This document shows, in pieces, positions 1 through 11,639 of a stretch of 64,000 nucleotides of DNA (its first letter is position 1; each line of letters begins with the position of its first letter). The translations under genes were made by a program, and so were the position numbers. Source of the stretch: Paraspadella gotoi (lineage: Eukaryota > Chaetognatha); contig CM119268.1 in assembly GCA_051294375.1 (NCBI GenBank), forward strand, positions 17,947,562 through 18,011,561, given 5' to 3'. The notes below the pieces were generated by a model. That model ran no database searches, had not been told where the DNA came from, and was given only the letters and a program-made list of their open reading frames with translations.

Positions 1-585
1 GCCTTGAATAATGAACCAGCTAAATGGTTTGAATGCATGGTCTAAATAAAATTAGCACTGTTTCCCAAATCAATGTTTTTCTTTATCTAGTTCTCTCAAA
101 AAAATGTTTTTTTCCTACGATTTTCAATGCAACTTTTTTAATTAGTTTATTAGGTTGTTATATAGTAACTTATACTAAAGCTTTTAAATATTTATTAATA
201 TGTTACAAATTATATATTTTTTTTAATTTTAATTTTTAAAAATTAAAAAAAAATTAATAAAATTTAAAAAAAAACTTTATATAGTAAGAAAACAATTTTT
301 AAATGCTTCTTTTCGCTTATCTATGAGATACATCTTAAAACTATTTTCAGTTTTATATTCTCTAACAATCACTTTACCATTTTTTCTGGTGGAAAGTTTT
401 AAATTTTATTACAAATGTCGAAGTTTTTTTTCAAACCTGAGAGAGAGAGAAAGAGAGGAGAGAGAGAGAGAGAGAGAGGATTGAGAGAAGAGAGGAAGAG
501 AGAGGACAGATGATGATAGATGGATGATAGAATATTACTAAGGCTGTTTCTCCTTATCCCGGGCGTTTTTAGGAGAGAGAGAGAG

Positions 586-654
<69 letters not shown>

Positions 655-890
655 AGAATCAGTGATCTTTTATTTTCGTTCACACAACAAGTTTTTTACT
701 TATTTTACTTTTATTTTAATTTTTCAATAAAAATAACTTTAGAGTGAAACATATTTCATCTATGGCAAAAACACGAATGCGACAAAATCGGATCCACATT
801 TCAAAGAAGCCAAAACCAGAGTCAAGCGGTGCAATAAAACCTAAGAACTTTTCCACTGGGGTGGTTGTTTAACGTTTATGTTTGATCGTA
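1..890. other. AT-rich upstream spacer with GA tracts
   Basis: No gene recognised. It is A/T-rich to 400, followed by two imperfect (GA)n tracts at 438-480 and 571-652 separated by unique sequence. Open frames here are low-complexity GA translations (Arg-Glu or Leu-Ser repeats) or AT-rich noise. The promoter of the transporter presumably lies between 660 and 890, but no TATA box or initiator is convincing. Confidence 0.5.
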
Positions 891-894
891 GATC

Positions 895-942
895 TTCCAG
901 GTGTCGATGAAGAGTGAGGACTGCTTCTTCTGTGATAAAACA
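895..942 (+). other. Putative 5' non-coding exon (3' end) of the transporter gene
   Basis: A strong donor, GTATGTAA, begins at 943. A pyrimidine-rich acceptor ending TTTAG lies at 1019, giving a 77-base intron and an exon that starts at 1020, just before the ATG at 1033. Splicing this way does not extend the reading frame: an ATG at 906 would run into a stop before the transporter frame. The upstream exon would therefore be 5' UTR. Its 5' boundary is not visible; the 895 given is nominal. Inferred from splice-site patterns only. Confidence 0.5.
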
Positions 943-1032
943 GTATGTAAATTTTCGGCAATTAGAATTAATCTTTAAAAGTAATTTAACCTTTCGAAGT
1001 AGTTTTTCTTTTAATTTAGAGAAACGTTACGA

Positions 1033-3020
1033 ATGATGTTAAAAAAAAAACATTCAACCGTAACTTCACAAACCTTGTACAGAAAAAAAAACCGGATAAA
1101 AATGATAAACTATGCTTATAGGAAAACAAATTTAGATTTTCCCGACGCCATGACATCTCGCTCTGAAAATTGTGATCAAAGTCGTTCTACTTTTAAAAAT
1201 AAAACTAATCAATCAAATGATCCAGCGAAGAAATTGCCAGAGATTCCGGACGGGGGTTGGGGCTGGGCGGTCGTTTTCGGCAGCATCTTGGTTCACTGCT
1301 GTTACTCTGGGCTTCAACGTTCATCCGGCGCCTTTTTTCTCGGTTTCCGACCCACATTTCCCGAGGCGTCGAATGCTGAGTTGACTTCCATCATGTCAAT
1401 GTCGCTCGCCTTGTCTCTTTTCCTCTCGCCTTTCTCGGCGGCACTCATGCAGCGCGGTTTCTCAGCGAGGCAACTTATCTTTGCCTCTGGGGTTGTTGCT
1501 GCTGCAGGTGGAATCGTTGCGGCTTTTACGGAATCGATTGACGGATTGAGGTAATCGTAGATTTTGACAATATGTATTCGAATAATCAACTTGGTTACTA
1601 ATTGACAAAATATAACAGTCAACAATTATTTCTTTTTAACACTACAGAGCTGTTTTCACCATATTCTACGGTATCACTGGCGCCTTCACTTACATTCCCA
1701 CGATCACGCTCGTTGGCCACTATTTCGAACGGCGCCGCGCTCTGGCGATGGCTCTGTCTCTCACTGGCACCGGAATCGGTGGCCTCGCGTTTCCTCCTCT
1801 CGTCATTCTCATGATCGATGAATATTCTTTATTCGGAGCTTTCATTATTATCGGCGGCGTCATGCTTCACATCTGTCCTGGCGGGATGCTGCATCGCCCA
1901 TTGCAAAAAATCACCCCTCCAACTTCCGAGGTCCGGAAAATTTAAATTAAACAGTAATCGTTTTGCTTTGACTTTAATTTTTCCTTCAGCAAAATAAAGC
2001 AAACTTCTCCTCGTTGTCAACAAAAGAAATTGTTCTTAAGTTGCGTCAACTCCCTCGTCGTATCTTCGATCATCTCGTCCAGTCTGGCCTCCTCCGTCTC
2101 TCCATCATCCTCCATATCTTCGCCCACGCTCTCAGCTTCAGCACATTATGGGTCGCATGGAACTTTTTGCCGTCGCTGGTGCAGGAATCGGGAATCGGAA
2201 AGGTTGAGGCAGCATCGATGCTTTCAATCAACGCAGGTCATTACAACTCTTTAAAATTATTTATTGTACATTGTCCAATTACAAACATACTTACTTAAGT
2301 TTTATTTTGTTCTATTGGGTAAGGGAACAAAACAATTTACGGTGACTTGTATTTTTAAAATAGATGCGGAGATTGGGGGTAAGGTTAATGTTTACAGATT
2401 GCTTAGCTAATTGCGATACCAGTTTTGCCCAAAGCAGTCGGTCGGTCGCTATGTCGGTCTGTCTGTTTGTCGTAGAGCATATGCTTCTTACTTACGTAGA
2501 CACAAGATCATAAAAAAATGTCGGAATACAATGAAGTGAATACGAATCAACAACTTTTACTGTTTTACTTATCAGTTATGATTTTCAAGGTTGCCTCATT
2601 GCCGGTCGACTCAGCTGCGGTTTCGGGATGGATCTGCCGGCGCTTCGTCCCCACCGCATCGTCGTCGCCGTCGTCGTCTTTGCCATCAGCGCCGTCGCCA
2701 ATTTCGGCGTCACTTTCGCGGCGTCATTCGCGCAGTTCGCCATCTACTCTGTTGTTTACGGCGTCCTCAACGGCGCAGTCACGCTTCTGCGATTCGTCAT
2801 CCTGCAAGACCTCGCGGGCCGGGACGCCTTTGCCAACGCCAACGCCCTCCTCAGCTTCGCATGCGCCATCAGCCTCGTTGCCATTCCGCCATTGGCCGGC
2901 GTCGTCATCGACTCGGCCGGCGCCAACGCCGCTGCCTTTTGGTTCGCGGCAGCAATGGAGATCATGAGTGGCAGTTGCACGGCCTTCATCATTTGGTCCG
3001 ATCGGAAACGGAGTCAGTAA
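1033..3020 (+). CDS. Monocarboxylate-transporter-like protein (SLC16 family, MFS), 4 coding exons
   Basis: Seen: coding exons 1033-1550, 1648-1930, 1990-2236 and 2590-3020 join to 1479 bases, exactly 493 codons including TAA (492 residues). Introns are GT-AG (1551-1647, 1931-1989, 2237-2589) with phases 2, 0 and 1 matching on both sides. The intron-2 donor (GTCCGG) is weak, but reading through it meets a stop five codons on. Family motifs: PDGGWGW at residues 72-78 at the start of TM1 (SLC16 motif 1), and YFERRRALA at 198-206 before TM5 (motif 2). About 12 hydrophobic segments are split by a polar loop near residues 245-292. Known: SLC16 proteins are plasma-membrane carriers of lactate, pyruvate, ketone bodies, thyroid hormones or aromatic amino acids, usually 400-600 residues. 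Compared by counting with human MCT1, the TM1 lysine K38 is Arg96 and TM8 R306 is Arg356, but the D302 position is a leucine. Proton-coupled lactate transport is therefore not assured and the substrate is unknown. Start: Met1 (1033) is the longest; Met24 (1102) and Met40 (1150, good Kozak context with G at -3) are alternatives. Confidence 0.5.
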
Positions 3021-3251
3021 TCAATGGAAGGTGGAAAGCTTAGTGGGCGTTGTGTCGATGTTGTTCTATTATTTTGTATTTATGTATTTTAAATTGTTCA
3101 CTCTAAAAATATAGCCATGGGGCTTGGCCGGAAATTATATTTATATTAACACCTGTTCCATCCGATTGTAATATTTCTGCTAACGGAAACGGCAGTTTTA
3201 TTTACATTTAATGTAAATAATTAAATATAAATAATTAAATAATAATTATGA

Positions 3252-3257
3252 AATAAA
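3252..3257 (+). promoter_or_regulatory. Poly(A) signal AATAAA of the transporter gene
   Basis: Canonical AATAAA 232 bases after the transporter stop codon, in an AT-rich 3' UTR. It is the first perfect hexamer downstream of the stop, so a 3' UTR of about 250 bases is the simplest reading. Confidence 0.5.
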
Positions 3258-3419
3258 ACTGCATACATTTTGTTAAATAATTTGTGAACAAATTTTATTT
3301 TTGCTTTTTACAAAATTAAAACCTTAACATTCTTCCGACGTCGCCATTTTCATTTACTCTGTCGTCTCGTCTTTTCGATGACCGCGAAAAATCCGCCGCC
3401 CCGCTGCATTTGTCCCCGT

Positions 3420-3653
3420 CTCTCTCTCTCTCTCTCTCTCTGTCTCTGCTCTTCTCTCCTCATTTCTTCGTACTCATGCTTTCACCGTCCGGACGCCGGT
3501 GTCGTGCTACGTCTCTTCTGCGGCCTTCGTCTGTTTCTGCTCTCTGCTTTCGGTCTCCTCTCTCTCTCTCCCCGCCCTCGTCTCTACTGCGTGGGGCGGC
3601 TCTCTCTCTTCTCATTGTCGACCCGGTCATCTTTCACCTCATGAGAGAAGGTA

Positions 3654-3733
<80 letters not shown>

Positions 3734-3735
3734 AG
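3420..3735. repeat. CT/GA microsatellite cluster
   Basis: (CT)10 at about 3420-3440, scattered CT runs to 3620, and imperfect (GA)n at 3658-3731. Between them is a moderately GC-rich stretch. The long open frame across it is mainly Ser-Leu and Arg-Glu repeats and is not credible coding. Confidence 0.5.
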
Positions 3736-3989
3736 TATCTCAGCTCGTCTGGATGAAGAATGGGTGATCACGGGAGAGGCGGGAAGAATCGAGGGCACAG
3801 GTGTTAAATACGTCGGAATCAATCCTGCGTGCGTTCGTTGTACTTATTTAAAGTCATTTCGTTCCAATAATTCACTGTGGATGGGACGCCTCTGCTTCGT
3901 CGGCCGGTTTCGCATTTTATTGTGGTCGTTGTGCTTGAGGGTGATTCTTTTGCAAAATTATAAGNNNNNNNNNNNNNNNNNNNNNNNNN

Positions 3990-4023
<34 letters not shown>

Positions 4024-4226
4024 ATCTCAGCTCGTCTGGATGAAGATGGATGATCACGGGAGAGGCGGGAAGAATCGAGGGCACAGTGCTTAAATCGGTC
4101 GGAAATCAATCCTCGTCGTTCGTTACTTATTTAAATCATTTCGTTCAATAATTCACTGTGGATGGGACGCCTCTGCTTTCGTCGGCGGTTTCGCTTTTAT
4201 TGTGGTCGTTGTGCTTGAGGTGAGTT
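3736..4226. repeat. Tandem near-duplicate of about 200 bases flanking a 25-N gap
   Basis: The sequence at 3738-3964 (beginning TCTCAGCTCGTCTGGATGAA) recurs at 4024-4226 after the gap. It carries many one- to three-base indels but the same order throughout. Each copy is headed by a (GA)n tract. The simplest reading is one locus represented twice at an unresolved assembly junction; a true tandem duplication is possible. Confidence 0.5.
3965..3989. other. Assembly gap, 25 N
   Basis: Exactly 25 N between two copies of the same approximately 200-base sequence. The fixed length points to a placeholder, not a measured distance. Confidence 0.5.
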
Positions 4227-4850
<624 letters not shown>

Positions 4851-5099
4851 AATATTTTCATCAAAGACATCGATAAAAGAAACCATAAAATGAAACAAGT
4901 TTCGAAGTTATTTTTTTTATATCCTAATATATTTTCTATATCAAGGTTCCGGCTTTGAACCCACCATCCATTCCTTCCGTCCTTTTTTCTTTTCTCTTTA
5001 TTAATTTCTTTTGTCCTCCTTTCTTTCCTCCTTCCACGCCAGGGGGTGATGCCTCGATGGTGACGTCGCGAGGAGGAAAAAGGTGAAGTGAGGTCACGT

Positions 5100-5422
5100 G
5101 ATCATCTGAAGTGACTTGAAGACGGAAAAGGAAAGAGTGGGAACGAGGATGGAGAAAGGAAAGGGAGGAAATAAAGAAAGGAGAAAGGAAAAGCGAAATA
5201 AGGGGAAAAGGAGGAAATTAAAAAAGAGAAAACTAACGAATGGAAAGGAAAGAAGTTTAAAAAAAGAAAGTACAAACAAGAGGAAGAAAAAAGAAAAGAG
5301 GGGAAGAGAGTTTGAATGAGTTTTATTTTTTTTATTTTTTTTATTTTTTTTGAAAAAAGAATAGGAAAAAAGCGCTTCTTTTATTAATCGGAGATTTTGT
5401 CCCGACTGCGGAAAGGGAACTT

Positions 5423-5471
<49 letters not shown>

Positions 5472-5490
5472 GAGAGAGAGAGCAGACGAA
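5100..5490. repeat. Polypurine tract with (GA)n
   Basis: The plus strand is almost all purine from 5113 to 5318, followed by T-rich (TTTTA)n at 5323-5352 and (GA)n at 5424-5469. Lysine/arginine/glutamate-rich frames across it are composition artefacts. Confidence 0.5.
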
Positions 5491-5613
5491 CCGTCTAAGA
5501 TAGGTGATTAGAGGTGTGAGAAAGAAGACTTCTGATTAGAATTGAGCGGCGAAAAAAAGGAAAGAAAGGTTAAGAGTTTAATGGAAAACCGAAAAAAAAG
5601 GCTCACGCAAAAT

Positions 5614-5755
<142 letters not shown>

Positions 5756-6160
5756 CAGATAGTACGTAAAACGGGATTCGGCTTCGCGCCCTGCTGATTC
5801 ACGTAATGACAGATTTCCCTCATGACAGATCCAAAGTCTGGAAAGATCGTCAGGAAGCATCGTCCTAGGAAACGTCTTACACAAAAAATAGAAAGAAACT
5901 AATAAAGAAAAATAAACAAAGTATTAAAAAGAAACCAAATCATTCAGAATGAAACGATTTCTGGAGAAAATATAGTGACAATATTAAAAAATGAATAAAA
6001 GGCGAGGGGATAATGAATTAGGGAAGGATCTATCGAAGAAAAGAAAAAAGGGAGGCTGAATATGAAATGAATGTTTTGACGATCTTTCGCTCACTTATTT
6101 CGATCGAGTTTCTCCTTTGAGGTTTTTTTATGTCGACGATAAAACTGAATAAGTAACGAT
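5756..6160. other. Unique spacer
   Basis: AT-rich unique sequence with no recognisable gene, RNA or repeat. Confidence 0.5.
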
Positions 6161-7315
6161 TTCGGTCACGACGACGACAATAATGACGACGAGGATGACA
6201 AGGACGACGATGACAAAATGACAAAAATACTGGGAATTAAAAAAGAAAAGTCGGGGAAAAGAAATAAAGATGACAACTTAGAAATATCAACAGTAGAGAT
6301 AAGATTAAGAATTAAAAGAAGAATCCGTGAAAATTCTGGCGAAAAAGGTTATTATCCAGACGACGACGACGATAACGACGACGACGATAACGACGACGAA
6401 AACTATATCGATGTTGGTGAAAATAGCGTTTTTTTCTTCTTAAAAAAGCGCGAAAAGAAATAAAGGAAACAAAAATAGAAAAGGAAAAGAAAGCAATTAG
6501 CAGAAAGAAGCAAAAAATAGTAGATTAGTAGGACTAATCCATAGAAAGCGGTCAAGGTACATGCATACGTACCGGCAGCCACTCCAGTAAAGAAACAATA
6601 ATTAATTTAACTATTAAGACAAATTAGAGAAGAAAAAGTGCAAAATCGAAAGATAAAGCAGACGATAAAAATTAAGACAAAGAGGACAAAATGACGAGAA
6701 CGAGGACAAAGCCGTAGACGGCGAAGATAACCGAGATTGATTCCAATTAGGATAACGAACAAAGAGACGACAACGACGACGACAACGACGACGACAACGA
6801 CAACGATGCGGCCGATAACCGAGAATGTTGCCAACGACGATAGCGAATATATTGGTGGGAGAAGAAGTAAAGACTGGGTTGACATCGCCGAAGACGAAGA
6901 CAAAAGGAGCAGAGGTGATCGTTGGTGCGAGGTTAACAGCGATGATTATAACAACGACAACGTCAACGACAAAACCACGACGAAGACTCGAGATTGTGAC
7001 AAAAAGATGATCGAAAGTCGAGAAGAGGAGATTTGAGAAGATGCTAAAACGCTAAGGTGTTGCGGTCTCAAACATAATCCATAATTTAACTCCGTTTTTA
7101 AATATACAATTAAAAAAGGTTTTCCCTCACCCTACGGACGATGCCGACGAATAAGCTTCATACATACGATTTCATTTCACCGTCGTAAATGTATGAAAAC
7201 GATAAAGAGAGTATTGATAACAACAACAACGACAGAATCGTCAACAGCAGCGAATATCATCCGATGCCTTCGGCTCTAGAGTCAGTGCCGCTGTCGCCGT
7301 TTGACAGGAGAGTTC

Positions 7316-7346
<31 letters not shown>

Positions 7347-8408
7347 GAATTCGACTTGGACGCGAACCAAGAAACGTTGCCATGGAAACGGCGAGGGAAT
7401 AATGGCGTTTATAAGCCCCTTTCGAAAACTATGGCCGCCGCAATCTGGAACGCGGTCGTTGCGACTTCCGATAACGTTTCTTGTTGCGCCCAAGAATTCT
7501 ACGACAATGACGTTAACGACAAAGACGACGACGACGATGACAACAACAATAACAAGCTACTGTTGTATCTTTTTAATGTTTTAAACCGCCTCATCTTTTG
7601 TTTCATTCCAGGTATTGGTTATTACGTACACTAGGTGGGTTCTAGGTCAGCGTCCAATAAGTACTGCTTCAGTTCCGAGCGACTACAGTAAAGAAATAAA
7701 AAGCTCCTAGACCTGTCAAAAAAAAAAAACAAAAAAAAAAAAACCATAAAATCTCGGATGCAAGAAGTGATATTTTGTTATGACACTATTGATAATTTGA
7801 CATATCTTCCAGTGACCCAGTGATCCGCGTATTCTTTCCCCTATTTTGGCAAAAGAGAAAATAAGATCGACGGAAAACATTTACCACCGGCTTCCGTTCA
7901 TTAAATCTGGTCTCTTCCCACAAATGATGAAAATTTATTCACAAAATTCACCGTTTTGTGATTTTTATGAAAAACAAACAAACGCGCGAAAAGAAAAGAA
8001 ATTTAGGGAGCTCGGGAAAAAAGGAGATTGGATGGAGGGAAAATAAGAGAGGAAGAAATCGGCCAATAGGGCGAATGCTAGGGAGTGTGAACGTTTACTG
8101 GCAGAAGAGAAGTCACAGTAGCCCAGACATAGCTGACAATGTTAGGACACATTGAGAGAGTGGCAGAGACGAGGACAAGCATGACGACGCATGGTCACTC
8201 GTCAGTAATGGGAAAAAAATAAGCGTGTGGAGATCACAACCACGAAGACAACGCATAATACAATTGACGCGGCAACGGCGAAAACGACGACGACGACGAC
8301 GACGACGACGATGACCTCTCAAAATAGACTTTATGAACTATGGTCAAATTCCAGGTTCCACCTACTGCGTCACCTTGCGGACGAAGGAGACGAAGGCGAC
8401 GATGACGA

Positions 8409-8456
<48 letters not shown>

Positions 8457-9380
8457 TAAAGCAATAAAGTCCTCCTTTCCGAAAATATCAATGATTGCAA
8501 TAAGTGGAATCTTAAAACCAAGTTTTAACGAGGACGAGAGAACGACGCCCAAGTCCGAACATGTAAATACGTTTCTGCAGTGGCAAATAAAATTGTATTC
8601 ACAATGGCTAATCTCAATTATACAACCAATGATACTGACATAAAGCCCCAATGACAGTGACAGGCTGACAGCGACGTCGATCCATCCCGTCGACGCGAAT
8701 TGAAATGACAAACCTACGACGCATAATTCATAAGGACGACGACGACGACGACGATGTCGACGACTACGATGACCGCGACGAAATTGAAACTGTCGGCGAC
8801 GAAGTGACAAGTAAATAGGGAAAGATACATCTACGCGAAAACAGACGACGACGACGACCACGACGACGACGACGATTAAACGGACGACGAGCTTGGCCCG
8901 ATACCGAATACGACGACGATGAAGACGACGGACGACGACGACGCGTAGGACGACAATGAGGACGAAATCGAAGAGGACGTTAACGACGATCATGATGATT
9001 GTTATAACACAGAAAATAATAATCTTTTTTAACAAAACTTTAAAATTAAAAAGAAAAAAAGAAAGAGGATAAAATTACCATAATGACGATGAAAATGACG
9101 ATGAGGAATAGTTTAAAAACAAAACAAAAATAATAAGAACAGGATTGACATAATTGAAAATATATAAAATGATGAAATTAGGAATTAAAAATGAGGACGA
9201 AGACGACAAAGAGGGCGACAACGACGATGAGGAAGACAACGACGATGAAGACGACAACGACGACGGTATTGGTGAGAAGGGGAAAACGTTGCGATAACGA
9301 CGAAACTAACGCGCGAACGGAACTGCCCGTCGCCGTCGACGATAAGAACGACGACGACGACTACGACGACGACACAACGT
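6160..9380. repeat. 3.2-kb field of degenerate (GAC)n / (CGA)n trinucleotide repeats
   Basis: GAC/ACG/CGA triplets recur over the whole stretch. The purest runs are 6162-6200, 6359-6398, 6766-6806, 7317-7347 (as CGT), 8285-8312, 8399-8457 (about 20 GAC units), 8727-8755, 8843-8875 and 9340-9375. Frames encode poly-Asp, poly-Thr or poly-Arg on the plus strand and poly-Val, poly-Ser or poly-Arg on the minus strand. None has an exon-like boundary or a recognisable domain, so I treat them as repeat shadows. The repeat unit contains a CpG, which is unusual for a long-lived microsatellite. Confidence 0.5.
7376..7389 (+). promoter_or_regulatory. Candidate X-box (RFX transcription-factor site)
   Basis: GTTGCCATGGAAAC matches the 14-base X-box consensus GTTNCCATGGNAAC at all positions. 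RFX-family proteins bind this element in animals and in many species it lies close upstream of ciliary genes. The surrounding 7356-7500 stretch is CpG-rich with ATGGCGT and ATGGCCGCC motifs, which would suit a promoter. No adjacent gene was recognised, so function is unproven. Confidence 0.5.
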
Positions 9381-9594
9381 GTGAGCGAGCGCCGGTGACG
9401 CGTGAAAGTTGCGTCTCGTGGCGCCGTATTCACAACCCAGCGCGGCGCCGAGATGGCACCGGCGACGCCGACGACAACTCATCACGTGAGATTCGCGACG
9501 CTGCTTTTTTTTCATTTTTCGTCGACGACGCCGCTCGACTTTTTAGCGCCGTTTTGTGGAAGAAAAAAAATACGGCCAAAGATTCGTTTACGGC

Positions 9595-9616
9595 TCTCTC
9601 TCTCTTCTCTCTCTTG

Positions 9617-9677
<61 letters not shown>

Positions 9678-9715
9678 CTCTTCTCTCCTCTCTCTCTGTC
9701 TCTCTCTCTCTTTCT
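9595..9715. repeat. Imperfect (CT)n microsatellite
   Basis: CT runs interrupted by CTTGCT, TTCT and TGTC. They are flanked on both sides by CpG-rich sequence (9300-9590 and 9716-9790). Confidence 0.5.
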
Positions 9716-9789
9716 GACCGACGCAGTTTTTGTTTTGACGCCGTCGCGCCGGTTTTTCGGCGCTAAATCGCCACCAACGCCGCATTAAT

Positions 9790-11239
9790 TTCTTTTCTCG
9801 TCCATTTTTTTCCTCTCGATTCCAATTTGGCTTTTTTTATGTTGCAAGGATCGAGGTGGGTGTTTGGTGGGGGTCGGGTGGGTTTGCGGCGTCCAAAGCA
9901 AGATTCGTAGCTCACTTTCACTCACCTTTCTTTCACAATAGCCTAACTTTTTCATTGCTTTCTGCTCTTCACTCTACAATTTCTATCTCGATATTTTTTT
10001 CCCTTTTCTTAGTTTTCCTCCTTTTTTCCTTTTTCTTTCTTTATTACCTTTTCTTTTCTCATCTTTTCTTATCTTTTCTTCTTCTTTTCAAATAAAAGCC
10101 TCAATCACCTCTCGCCCTTCTATTTTCTCTTTTCCTCATCTCTCAATTCTTTTTCTTTTTTTTCCCTTTCATAATCTCGTCATTCATTTGGTTTCTTCAG
10201 CTTCTTTTGCAATTTAAAATTCAGTACTTTCATTAGGATTTTTTCTTCTCGTACTTCTAAGTGTAATTAAAACTGATAAAAACTTACTACATAATCCCAA
10301 CGATACAAGGATAGAAGGTATTATCAAAAAGCTCTTTCTTTCCCCGAGAATTTATCAATTATCCGGTCTAACAATTATTCTACAGACTTTTCCTTTCTCT
10401 TTCTTTTCACTATGATTATATATTGATTATATATATCTTCGCCATATTTCTTTCCTATTTTATCTAATTATTGTCAATTTTTAAGTCACGTCTACAGAAG
10501 TTACTCAATAAGACATTTTTTATGCATGTCTGTATGACTCTCTCTGTCTCTCTGATGATCGGAAATTACACTAAATGAAGAAGGATTAAATCATGGAAAA
10601 CGGCACCACTTTTTAAAATTAAACCTTGCGTTATCGGAGATTCAATTTGAAGCAAAAAGTATTATTTTTTGTTCGGAGTATCACCATTAAAGAAAGAGCA
10701 AAGTTAATAAAGAGCAAGAGGAGGACGCATATGAACAGTATCGTGAAATTTAAAAGAATGAAAGCTAAAAATTAAAAGTTAAACCACCAAAGCCAGTCCA
10801 AATTTAGGGGCAAGATAGCTTATTTGTTATATGAATGGATATTTATTTTATTGATTGTACCAATTTCATAAAGGAAAGACAGATGCTTTTCAGAATAAGA
10901 AGTTCGGGTATTTATAAATTAAATAAAGTACCTTAGTCAGACACTGATATTGCTTTTTTCTACTCACTTCTCCATTCACTTACTATTTATCACCATCACT
11001 TCTCTCGTTACACTGACAAAGTGACAATTATTTAATTTTTTGTAATTCACTCGCTCACTTTTCGTTACTAAGACTTTGATTCACGGTCAATTCTCTTCCT
11101 TTTCTCGAAACTCTCACAATAATTTCATTATCAATTTTCTCACCTCTTGTCCTCCTTTCACTAAAATCCTTTCTTTCCTTTCCTTCTTATCCTAGAACCA
11201 TGAGAAAATTTTCGTGAGTGAAACTTTTGAGTTAAGTGA

Positions 11240-11240
<1 letters not shown>
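9790..11240. other. Unique AT- and pyrimidine-rich spacer
   Basis: Pyrimidine-rich to about 10240, then AT-rich. Apart from the dispersed repeat copy at 10779-10869, no repeat, gene or RNA is recognisable. Confidence 0.5.
10779..10869 (+). repeat. Dispersed repeat family, copy A
   Basis: About 91 bases closely matching 18172-18262 (plus) and partly 28265-28327 (minus). The shared core includes GGGGCAAGATAGCTTATTT and ends near CCAATTTCAT. Copies A and B both read through in one frame (LNHQS, then GKIAYLL, then EWI, then VPIS). No terminal repeats or target-site duplications were recognised. Confidence 0.5.
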
Positions 11241-11245
<5 letters not shown>

Positions 11246-11307
<62 letters not shown>

Positions 11308-11320
11308 AAGAAAGAGAGAA
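11246..11320. repeat. (GA)n microsatellite
   Basis: Nearly pure GA from 11246 to 11300, then degenerate GA/GAAA to 11320. Confidence 0.5.
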
Positions 11321-11639
11321 GTTTGGGAAGGAGTTTATTCATTGGTTGTACGAAAAGCAGTTAATTTTTCCCCCTGTAACTGTCTGATATATCCCAAATT
11401 ACAAATATTTTTTCTTTGAAGCGAAAATAAAATACTACGTATATTCGTTATGTTTTTTCTATCGAGTCTATGTCGCAAAACAATCACGATTTAATTTTTA
11501 ATTTACCAATTAAAACCTTCCCGGAGTCGCCTCAAAATCGGCGCTAAGAAAAACGAAACAACTAGCTCATTGATTAAAACTTCGTTAGCTTTATAAAAAA
11601 AAAAAAAAACATAATCACGAATAAAAATCAAAACAAAAA

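Noticed and set aside
399-747. Open frames with Ser-Leu or Arg-Glu repeats on both strands
   Set aside because: They are translations of (GA)n tracts; every GA tract in the window yields the same pair of frames.
906-942. Coding first exon starting at ATG 906
   Set aside because: After splicing to 1020 the frame reaches a stop within about 30 codons and does not join the transporter frame.
5323-5352. (TTTTA)n as a telomeric or regulatory repeat
   Set aside because: Short T-rich slippage next to a polypurine tract; no TTAGG or TTAGGG telomeric repeat in the window.
8227-9035. 138- and 221-residue frames with poly-Asp or poly-Ser
   Set aside because: Direct translation of (GAC)n; no splice boundaries, domains or codon-level variation expected of real acidic proteins.
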